This document shows, one piece after another, positions 1 to 4,561 of a stretch of 15,650 nucleotides of DNA. The stretch covers positions 1-15,650 of the forward strand of contig NZ_JBGCUS010000006.1 in NCBI RefSeq assembly GCF_041415945.1, written 5' to 3'. The position numbers were made by a program, and so were the translations under genes. This DNA comes from Ancylobacter sp. IITR112. Lineage in GTDB: Bacteria > Pseudomonadota > Alphaproteobacteria > Rhizobiales > Xanthobacteraceae. The notes below the pieces were generated by a model. It saw only the letters and a list, made by a program, of their open reading frames with translations, made no database searches and was not told the DNA's origin. Positions within the stretch are counted from its first letter, which is position 1, and every line of letters starts with the position of its first letter.

Positions 1-125
1 CTCTTTCGCCTCGGCGTCGGAATCTCCACGGCCGGCCGCTCGTCCTCGATCGCTGCAAGGCTGGTGACTTCCGCGCCAGCTTTCGGGCGGGTGAAGGCCG
101 CAAGGCCGGTTGCTTTCTTTGCCAT
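1..125 (-). CDS. ParG-like partition protein, N-terminal part (gene split by the window ends)
   Basis: The ATG at 125-123 has a strong ribosome binding site (AAGGAG, about 7 nt upstream) and lies 36 bp downstream of the parA stop. These 41 codons encode a basic start (MAKKATG) and a Pro/Glu-rich, probably disordered tail ending in RRK, then run off the left edge. If the window is circular, the two leftover bases plus base 15650 complete an Arg codon and the frame continues without a stop into the RHH domain at the right end, giving 98 aa. ParG of plasmid TP228 has the same plan: a flexible basic N-terminal tail that acts on ParF, followed by a DNA-binding RHH fold. Position directly after a small ParA supports the role. 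Circularity is inferred; partner function comes from family knowledge and context. Confidence 0.72.
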   Translation of the reverse strand, partial: MAKKATGLAAFTRPKAGAEVTSLAAIEDERPAVEIPTPRRK

Positions 126-142
126 AGGTTCCGCTCCTTAGA

Positions 143-182
143 TACGCGCTTACGTATTTAGCTATTTACGCTCTAACGTGTC
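143..182. repeat. 8-bp repeat array between parA and the parG-like gene (5 units)
   Basis: Five consecutive 8-bp units with a tetramer box at every eighth base: boxes ACGC, ACGT, AGCT, ACGC, ACGT, each followed by a 4-bp spacer. Unit 2 (151-158) is TACGTATT, which recurs in two other arrays. The array covers the last codons and stop of parA and ends just before the ribosome binding site of the parG-like gene. Tandem 8-bp phasing fits RHH dimers binding side by side. Seen directly; the binding role is inference. Confidence 0.75.
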
Positions 183-785
183 CTTGATCCATGTCCACAA
201 AGCCCGAATTTCCTCCGCTGCCTTCCCCTCGGCCTCGAACTCCGTCACGGCGCTGCCGGTCGTGACAGCGCGGGCGAACGCGCGCCGGTCGGTGATCTCG
301 CCGGGAACGATCGGCAGGCCGTAGGCTTCCAGCGCCGCGCGCGTCTCTCCGATCTCCGGCGCACGGAACGGGCAGGCGGACAGGACGAACGCCCCGCGCA
401 CCTTCGCCGCCGTCACGATCTCGACAGCGGCCGGGACCGCAGCGAGGTCAAACGCGGACGGTCGAACCGGAATCAAGACCAGCTCCGACCTACGGGCGAT
501 CTGGCCGGCCGCCGGGGCGGCATGGGGCGGGGCGTCCACCACGGCCAAGGTGATGCCCTCACCCTCGGCCGCTCTAAGCGCCGCGTCCAGCTCGCCGGCC
601 TGCGCCGTGGCGACGATCGGCGTTCCGGCTTCCCGCGCGCTCGCCCATGCGGTCGCGCTCTCCTGCGGGTCCGCATCAATGACGCAAACCCGTTCGCCGG
701 TCGCCTCGGCCGCCACGGCGGTATGAACCGAAAGCGTGGTTTTTCCGCTCCCGCCCTTCTGGCTCAAAAACGCAATGACGTTCAT
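162..785 (-). CDS. parA: ParA-family partition ATPase (ParF type, class Ib)
   Basis: A 207-aa Walker-type ATPase that would move plasmid copies apart on the nucleoid. Residues 10-16 form the deviant Walker A motif KGGSGKT with its signature lysine. DADPQ follows at 37-41 and VDAPP (Walker B-like) at 83-87. The short length and the absence of an N-terminal helix-turn-helix place it in class Ib with ParF, whose partner is an RHH ParG rather than a ParB. The ATG at 785 is preceded by AAGGA about 7 nt upstream, inside an 8-bp repeat array, so autoregulation by the partner is likely. The ParG-like gene follows in the same direction. Family assignment is secure; the partner and operator are inferred from context. 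Confidence 0.93.
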   Translation of the reverse strand: MNVIAFLSQKGGSGKTTLSVHTAVAAEATGERVCVIDADPQESATAWASAREAGTPIVATAQAGELDAALRAAEGEGITLAVVDAPPHAAPAAGQIARRSELVLIPVRPSAFDLAAVPAAVEIVTAAKVRGAFVLSACPFRAPEIGETRAALEAYGLPIVPGEITDRRAFARAVTTGSAVTEFEAEGKAAEEIRALWTWIKDTLERK

Positions 786-856
786 GCGTCAATCCTTCTT
801 TGCGTGAATACGTATTAAAGCACATAGCTAGGGACGTTACTACGTCGTTAAGCTAG
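785..856. repeat. 8-bp repeat array in the parA promoter/leader (about 7 of 9 units recognisable)
   Basis: From the parA start codon to the parE stop codon the sequence falls into nine 8-bp registers. Good units are TGCGTCAA (785-792), TGCGTGAA (801-808), TACGTATT (809-816), GACGTTAC (833-840) and TACGTCGT (841-848). Units 825-832 and 849-856 carry AGCT or a shifted AGCT instead of ACGT, and two registers (793-800, 817-824) are degenerate. The array covers the whole parE-parA gap, including the parA promoter and ribosome binding site. It resembles the operator/centromere arrays of parFG systems, where tetramer boxes alternate with 4-bp spacers. Repeats are seen; function is inferred. Confidence 0.8.
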
Positions 857-1158
857 TGCGGCCATTCCTCGGGCTGCCAGTCCCGCGACGTGTGGATGAC
901 GCGCACGATCACGACACTTTCCCGGCCCTCCACGTCGCGCAACTCATAAGCGATGATGTAGGGAAGCCGGGCGAGGGACTTTTCATAGGTTCCGCTCACC
1001 CGTCCCGGCCGCCCGGTCGCCATCTCGCCTAGCTTGTTCCCAGCGTCCTCGATCGCGTCCACGACCCGCTCGGCGGCGAATGGGTTGTCCTCTGCGATGT
1101 AGCGCAAGATTTCGAGGTTATCCCGCTGCGCCTCAATCGACCAGACAACCGGCCTCAT
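853..1158 (-). CDS. parE: ParE/RelE-superfamily toxin
   Basis: A 101-aa protein of the ParE/RelE toxin fold. The N-terminal helical part (MRPVVWSIEAQRDNLEILRY) matches the family's opening, with a helix pair, a central R-x-G region, then a beta core reading LPYIIAYEL and VVIVRVIHTSRDW. The conserved ending R-V-I-H-x-x-R-x-W is typical of ParE-type gyrase poisons. Its start overlaps the parD stop by 4 bp (ATGA at 1158-1155), so it is translationally coupled to its antitoxin. Role: addiction module killing plasmid-free cells. ParE (gyrase) and RelE (ribosome) branches are hard to separate by eye; the ParD-type antitoxin favours ParE. Confidence 0.9.
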   Translation of the reverse strand: MRPVVWSIEAQRDNLEILRYIAEDNPFAAERVVDAIEDAGNKLGEMATGRPGRVSGTYEKSLARLPYIIAYELRDVEGRESVVIVRVIHTSRDWQPEEWPH

Positions 1159-1424
1159 CCGCGCGCGGCTTTCCGGCGCTTCGCTTCCTCGATAACCTCA
1201 CGCATTTCCGCGACGGCCTGCGCGTGGGGGATCACGCGGCCGGCCGCTGCGTCGGCCATGCCGCGCTTGATGCCGTCGATGATTTCAAGCTCGCGATCGA
1301 CGTAGGCGGCGACGGCCTCGCCGGCGAGGAAAGATTTGCTCCGCCGCGTATCGTTCGCGATCCGGTCGAGTTTTTCTTTCACATCGGGCCGAACCCGAAT
1401 CGTCATGGTGGTGCTGGCGGTCAT
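1155..1424 (-). CDS. parD: ParD-like RHH antitoxin
   Basis: An 89-aa antitoxin. Residues 5-45 form an RHH domain: beta strand around TMTIRVRPDVKEKL, then two helices through SKSFLAGEAVAAYVDRE. The C-terminal helical tail (MADAAAGRVIPHAQAVAEM onward) is the part that binds toxin. The reading frame stays open upstream to 1535, but the start at 1424 has GGAGG 7 nt upstream and leaves the canonical N-terminus, so it is preferred. A palindrome GTGTACAC at 1451-1458 just upstream is a candidate ParD operator. An 8-bp repeat array lies further upstream at 1501-1532. Confidence 0.88.
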   Translation of the reverse strand: MTASTTMTIRVRPDVKEKLDRIANDTRRSKSFLAGEAVAAYVDRELEIIDGIKRGMADAAAGRVIPHAQAVAEMREVIEEAKRRKAARG

Positions 1425-1450
1425 GGAATCGCCTCCGATCGTGTTGAATC

Positions 1451-1458
1451 GTGTACAC
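1451..1458. promoter_or_regulatory. Palindrome upstream of parD, possible ParD operator
   Basis: GTGTACAC is a perfect 8-bp palindrome 27 bp before the parD start codon, and the flanking TCGTGT element is repeated 10 bp away. RHH antitoxins normally repress their own operon through short palindromes in this position. The site is seen; the function is inferred from location only. Confidence 0.35.
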
Positions 1459-1500
1459 CCTAGCACGTTTTCCCGGCCACTGCCATCGCCTTCTAAGAAA

Positions 1501-1532
1501 TACGAATACACGTCAATACGTATTAACGTAAG
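1501..1532. repeat. 8-bp repeat array upstream of parDE (4 units)
   Basis: Four contiguous units: TACGAATA, then CACGTCAA, then TACGTATT, then AACGTAAG, with the CG step at exactly 8-bp intervals. The third unit is identical to units in the arrays at 143-182 and 785-856. The array ends about 77 bp upstream of the parD start, in promoter position for parDE. This suggests the partition RHH protein could also bind here. Confidence 0.72.
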
Positions 1533-1632
1533 CAACTAAGCGCCAGCCTTGCCCCTCGCTCCCTCTCGAAAGCCCATAGGACGGTTGCCGCAAGCGCAAG
1601 CGTTGCGGTTTAGGTGGTGAGGGTGCCGCTTG

Positions 1633-1684
1633 CCGGCCCGCCTATACGCGGGCCGGAACCGCCGCAGGGCTGCGAAAGCAGCCC
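1633..1684. terminator. Two strong hairpins downstream of repA
   Basis: Two perfect inverted repeats follow the repA stop on the minus strand. The first has 9-bp arms CCGGCCCGC (1633-1641) and GCGGGCCGG (1648-1656) with a 6-nt loop. The second has 7-bp arms GGGCTGC (1667-1673) and GCAGCCC (1678-1684) with a GAAA tetraloop. Neither has a long T tract, so efficient intrinsic termination is uncertain. The 1536-1700 stretch otherwise has no gene and may contain origin sequence. Confidence 0.45.
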
Positions 1685-1700
1685 GAACAGCGGCGACCGT

Positions 1701-2579
1701 TTATGTTTGCCCTCTTAGATAAAGATCAGATGGGGATTCAGTCTGGTTATCGGACTCACGTTTCATCAACGATCTAGCCATCTGCGCGAGGCTGCGCCCA
1801 AGCCGATTGTCGCCCACGTCGAGCAAGGTTCGCTCATCGAGGGGCAGAGCCTCCCTGTAGGCCGCGATTACCTCGCTCCAAGCCCTCTGATCCTGTCCAT
1901 GATCCGCAGGCGGGGGCGGGGTCTTGCCGAACCGCCCAAGGAACTGCCGGGCCTTCTCCGGCAGGGACAGGCGGTAGGCGTTGCTCGTCTGCTGGACCTG
2001 TGGGCCGCGCCCCTCGTTGCCGGTCGGCTCGTAGCGCCGCAGCCAGTCGATGAAACCATGCGCCCGCAGGTTCTTCAGCGCCCGCACGATCGTATCGCGC
2101 GACCGGCCGAGCCGATCCATGATCGTGGTGATTGACGGCTCTAGCCGGCCGGTGCGGAAGTCGATGAGATTGACGAACAGCCGCAGCACGTCCAGCGCCA
2201 CCGATCCTAGCGGGCCGCTGCGCTCGCCCTTCTCGTGCAAGCCGGCCTCGTTGTAGATTTCGGCCGCCTTCAAGATCGCCTGAACGTCCTTGCGTGTCGT
2301 CGGCCGCCATATCCGGCCCTCCGATCGGCCCCGGATATGACTATGCCGGCGAACTGGCGTCGGGCATCGCTCGGCGGGGGGGGGCAGGACCAGGCTAAAG
2401 GTTCCCTGTCCTGATCCCCGCAGGGCGTCCCGGCGCTCATGGGCGAGCGTCGTAAGCTCCCCGGCCTCGTCGTCGGTGAACTCGCCCTTGCCGTAGCGGG
2501 TCCAAACCTCCCGCATGATTTCATCAAGCGCGTTCCCGCGCGCGCAGCCGATCGCGGCCGCGTAGTGCGTCCTCAACAT
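1701..2579 (-). CDS. Winged-helix plasmid replication protein (RepA-like)
   Basis: About 292 aa from the ATG at 2579, chosen because AAGGA and GAGGG lie just upstream. The frame is open to a TTG at 2654, but that start has no ribosome binding site. Residues roughly 125-207 form a winged helix-turn-helix: a helix through VALDVLRLFVNLID, a recognition segment SITTIMDRLGRSRDTIVRALKNL, then a basic wing ending in SNAYRLSLP. This layout is found in plasmid replication proteins of alphaproteobacteria annotated as replication protein A. Being the only rep-like gene on an apparently complete plasmid supports the role. A run of nine G (2376-2384) lies in the N-terminal coding part. A plain HTH regulator is the alternative. 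Confidence 0.66.
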   Translation of the reverse strand: MLRTHYAAAIGCARGNALDEIMREVWTRYGKGEFTDDEAGELTTLAHERRDALRGSGQGTFSLVLPPPAERCPTPVRRHSHIRGRSEGRIWRPTTRKDVQAILKAAEIYNEAGLHEKGERSGPLGSVALDVLRLFVNLIDFRTGRLEPSITTIMDRLGRSRDTIVRALKNLRAHGFIDWLRRYEPTGNEGRGPQVQQTSNAYRLSLPEKARQFLGRFGKTPPPPADHGQDQRAWSEVIAAYREALPLDERTLLDVGDNRLGRSLAQMARSLMKRESDNQTESPSDLYLRGQT

Positions 2580-2642
2580 ATGCCCTCGTCCTTCCATTTG
2601 AAGGACATGACAGCGCGGACGGCAGGCACGGCTCCCCATTTC

Positions 2643-2661
2643 CGCAAGAATCAATCTTGCG
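2643..2661. promoter_or_regulatory. Perfect inverted repeat upstream of repA
   Basis: CGCAAGA (2643-2649) and TCTTGCG (2655-2661) form 7-bp arms around a 5-bp spacer, 64 bp before the preferred repA start. It could be an operator for RepA or for the upstream CopG-like regulator, or part of the origin. No T run follows, so a terminator is unlikely. Confidence 0.4.
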
Positions 2662-2732
2662 AATTGGAGTGCTGTAGCGTAGATAAGGGGAGAGCTTTGG
2701 CCCCGTCTCTACGGTGTGTCTGACGGCCTACA

Positions 2733-2766
2733 AAAACGCTCGACCGCGCCAACGGTCGGGCGTTTT
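2733..2766. terminator. Bidirectional intrinsic terminator between copG-like gene and repA
   Basis: A 14-bp stem with arms 2733-2746 and 2753-2766, one G-T type mismatch and a 6-nt loop. The stem begins with AAAA and ends with TTTT, so it is U-tailed in both directions. It starts 4 bp past the stop of the CopG-like gene. It should end that transcript, so repA probably has its own promoter between 2580 and 2732. Confidence 0.8.
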
Positions 2767-2770
2767 GCCG

Positions 2771-2980
2771 TTATGTCCCTTGCTTCGCTTCGATATAGAA
2801 CCTCAACGCTTCCTCGATGATCGGCGCGCGCGATGACGCGCCCCGTTCTTCCTTGATCCGGTCAAGTCGCGCGACCAGCTCAACGGGAAGATCGGTGTTT
2901 ACGAAGGTGCGGCCAGCCTCTCGCAACCGTTGTCGGTGCGCGGCCACGTCCCTCCGAATCCTATCAGAATCGCTTTTCAT
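2771..2980 (-). CDS. CopG-like RHH regulator
   Basis: A 69-aa protein from the ATG at 2980. Residues 28-66 carry an RHH motif: strand RTFVNTDLP, helix VELVARLDRIKEERG, helix SRAPIIEEALRFYIEA. A GTG at 3046 would add 22 residues that look unlike the family, so the shorter form is preferred, although its ribosome binding site is weak. A small RHH gene directly before rep is the usual place for a copy-number repressor (CopG family). A terminator separates it from repA, so it could instead control itself or another gene. Confidence 0.68.
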   Translation of the reverse strand: MKSDSDRIRRDVAAHRQRLREAGRTFVNTDLPVELVARLDRIKEERGASSRAPIIEEALRFYIEAKQGT

Positions 2981-3067
2981 CGTTACTAGAAAGACCCGAA
3001 ACCGCCCGATTCTGCAACCCTTTGCGTAAGGGGGCGAGAAAGGCACTACTTCTAGGGCCGGGGACTA

Positions 3068-3107
3068 AACGTAGTTGCGTCAATGCGTATTCACGTCATT
3101 GCGTTCT
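3068..3107. repeat. 8-bp repeat array at the resolvase 3' end / upstream of copG (5 units)
   Basis: Five perfectly phased units: AACGTAGT, TGCGTCAA, TGCGTATT, CACGTCAT and TGCGTTCT. The core is CGT in every unit at 8-bp steps. TGCGTCAA also occurs in the parA array. The repeats overlap the last codons and stop of the resolvase gene and lie 88 bp upstream of the copG-like start. This is the most regular array in the window. Confidence 0.78.
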
Positions 3108-3682
3108 ATAGCCCGGTAGAGCGTGGCGCGATGCACCCCTAAAAGCCGGGCGATTTCCGCCACCGGCGTCTTGTCCTCATGGATGAGCTGGCGGGCGTGG
3201 GCGATCTGCTCGACCGATAGGGCAGGGGAAGGACCAAACCGCACACCTCGGGCCTTCGCCGCAACCCGGCCGGCGCTGGTGCGCTCCACGATCAAGCTGC
3301 GCTCGAAATCCGCGATGCCGGCGAACACGGTCAACACCATGCGCCCCGCCGGCGTCGTGGTATCAGCCCACGGCTCGGCCAGCGAGCGCAGGCCAGCGCC
3401 GGCGTCCTTGATCCGCTCCGCGATTGCCAGAAGGTCGCCGGTCGATCGGGCGAGACGGTCTAGCCTAGTGATCGTCACCACGTCGCCGGCGCGCAAATGG
3501 TCGAGCATCCGCGCCAGCTCGGGCCGGTCCCGCTTCGCTCCGGAAGCCTTTTCCTCGAAGATGCGGACGCAGCCGGCCGCGCCCAGGGCGGCACGCTGCG
3601 CATCGAGGTCCTGGCCGCGAGTCGAAACGCGGGCATAGCCGATGAACACGCGGCCGGCGTCGGAATCTGGTTGGCGGTTCAC
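3080..3682 (-). CDS. Serine resolvase/invertase (plasmid multimer resolution)
   Basis: A 200-aa small serine recombinase. The N-terminal catalytic domain begins FIGYARVST, with the nucleophile Ser at about residue 20 and GQDLDAQ following. The catalytic arginines sit in TRLDRLARS, and the E-helix GIADFERSLIVERTSAG leads to a C-terminal helix-turn-helix (PVAEIARLLGVHRATLYRAI). The frame is open to 3853, but a GTG at 3682 with AGGGGG upstream gives the canonical length and start, so it is preferred. A cluster of inverted TGTCGCAA motifs directly upstream is its probable res site. With no transposase gene of Tn3 type nearby, the likely role is resolving plasmid dimers. Confidence 0.9.
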   Translation of the reverse strand: MNRQPDSDAGRVFIGYARVSTRGQDLDAQRAALGAAGCVRIFEEKASGAKRDRPELARMLDHLRAGDVVTITRLDRLARSTGDLLAIAERIKDAGAGLRSLAEPWADTTTPAGRMVLTVFAGIADFERSLIVERTSAGRVAAKARGVRFGPSPALSVEQIAHARQLIHEDKTPVAEIARLLGVHRATLYRAIERNDVNTH

Positions 3683-3692
3683 GGTTTCCCCC

Positions 3693-3806
3693 TGTCGCAA
3701 ATCATGTCGCAAGTTTTCTACCACTTGCGACAAAGACATGCGACACGAAAACCCCTTATTTTCCGCGGTTGGCCGATCTGTTGCAGGTTTTACGACTTGC
3801 GCGACA
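3693..3806. other. Probable res site of the serine resolvase
   Basis: Repeated half-sites lie just upstream of the resolvase gene: TGTCGCAA at 3693-3700, TGTCGCAAG at 3705-3713, the inverse CTTGCGACA at 3724-3732, and TGCGACA at 3739-3745. A second element at 3779-3806 begins TGTTGCA and ends TTGCGCGACA. The pairs 3705-3732 and 3779-3806 are each exactly 28 bp with inverted ends, the usual size of a resolvase dimer site (site I of Tn3-type res). The motif and placement are seen; crossover activity is inferred. Confidence 0.65.
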
Positions 3807-3826
3807 AGGCTATGAGGTGACGGGAT

Positions 3827-3852
3827 TGTATAGCGTCGCTTGACACTATACA
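3827..3852. promoter_or_regulatory. Inverted repeat in the resolvase-higBA divergent region
   Basis: TGTATAG (3827-3833) and CTATACA (3846-3852) are perfect 7-bp inverted arms with a 12-bp spacer. The right arm contains a TATACA element suitable as a -10 box for higB, starting about 23 bp before its ATG. HigA-type antitoxins repress their own promoters through such palindromes. Operator function is inferred. Confidence 0.45.
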
Positions 3853-3874
3853 TTTAGCCTGATAGCGACGGCAC

Positions 3875-4165
3875 ATGAGAATCCGAAACGTGGTCCATAA
3901 GGGGTTGCGCCGATTCATCGAAGATGATGACGCCACCGGCTTGCAGGCGGCCGTAGTGCCGAAAGTCCGTCGCATCGTCACCTTCCTGCAAGATATGGAG
4001 CGGGAGGAAGAGCTGCGCACGGTCCCGAGCTGGAAGGCCCATCAGCTCACCGGCGATCGAAAAGGCACCTGGAGCCTGTTCGTCACCAAGAACTGGCGGA
4101 TCACGTTCCGGATCGACCAAACCGAAATCGAGATCATCGACCTCGACTATGAAGATTACCACTAG
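3875..4165 (+). CDS. higB: HigB toxin (RelE-superfamily mRNA interferase)
   Basis: A 96-aa protein with the HigB pattern: N-terminal VHKGLRRFIEDDD, a central helix VPKVRRIVTFLQDM, then the conserved core WKAHQLTGDRKGTWSLFVTKNWRITFRI and the closing IDLDYEDYH. The core and final Y-x-D-Y-H are hallmarks of HigB, a ribosome-dependent RNase. Toxin-first order with the XRE antitoxin 9 bp downstream is also typical of higBA. The ribosome binding site is weak. Its stop codon overlaps the antitoxin's Shine-Dalgarno sequence, suggesting coupled translation. Confidence 0.93.
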   Translation: MRIRNVVHKGLRRFIEDDDATGLQAAVVPKVRRIVTFLQDMEREEELRTVPSWKAHQLTGDRKGTWSLFVTKNWRITFRIDQTEIEIIDLDYEDYH

Positions 4166-4174
4166 GAGGTGGCT

Positions 4175-4507
4175 ATGAGTGCGATGCAGGGCATCCGTAT
4201 GAAAAACCCCGCCCATCCCGGCGGCTTCGTCAAAAGTGAGATCATCGAGCCTCTTGGCCTTTCGGTCACGAGCGCCGCGCAAGTTCTAGGTGTTACGAGG
4301 GCGGCATTGTCGGCCGTGCTGAACGAGCGCGCGCATCTTTCGCCAGAAATGGCGCTCCGGGTCGAAAAGGCTTTCGGCGTGTCGATGGATACGCTCATGC
4401 GGATGCAGAACAGCTACGACATTGCCCAGGCCCGCAAGCGGGAAGGGGAGATCAACGTCGCGCCATTCAAGGGAAAGCCGCTCGATCCGCAAGCGGCGCT
4501 GATCTGA
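4175..4507 (+). CDS. higA: HigA antitoxin (XRE helix-turn-helix)
   Basis: A 110-aa antitoxin starting at the ATG at 4175, which has AGGAGG five nt upstream; a GTG at 4169 lies inside that ribosome binding site and is rejected. NPAHPGGFVKSEIIEPLGLS is the classic HigA/VapI opening, followed by an XRE-type HTH (SAAQVLGVTRAALSAVLNERAHLSPEMALRVEKAFG). It neutralises HigB and represses the operon. The tail after about residue 80 is variable. It may also stabilise the neighbouring restriction-modification genes as part of the same addiction cluster (inference). Confidence 0.92.
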   Translation: MSAMQGIRMKNPAHPGGFVKSEIIEPLGLSVTSAAQVLGVTRAALSAVLNERAHLSPEMALRVEKAFGVSMDTLMRMQNSYDIAQARKREGEINVAPFKGKPLDPQAALI

Positions 4508-4527
4508 GCCGAAAACAATAAAGACAT

Positions 4528-4547
4528 GCCGCGCCGAGCAGCGCGGC
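4528..4547 (+). terminator. Hairpin between higA and mod
   Basis: GCCGCGC (4528-4534) and GCGCGGC (4541-4547) form a perfect 7-bp GC stem with a 6-nt loop, between the higA stop and the mod ribosome binding site. There is no T tract after it, so it may attenuate or protect the transcript rather than stop it. Confidence 0.35.
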
Positions 4548-4561
4548 CAGGGGGATATTGA

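Noticed and set aside
143..856. CRISPR array or iteron origin for the ACGT repeats
   Set aside because: Units are 8 bp with no long spacers, so not CRISPR; iterons are normally about 17-22 bp and next to rep, whereas these cluster around par genes.
2580..2654. Longer RepA starting at the TTG at 2654
   Set aside because: No ribosome binding site, and the extension would run through the 2643-2661 inverted repeat; the ATG at 2579 has purine-rich signals.
3683..3853. 57-residue N-terminal extension of the resolvase
   Set aside because: It would overlap the res-like repeats and does not look like the family; the GTG at 3682 with AGGGGG upstream gives a normal-length protein.
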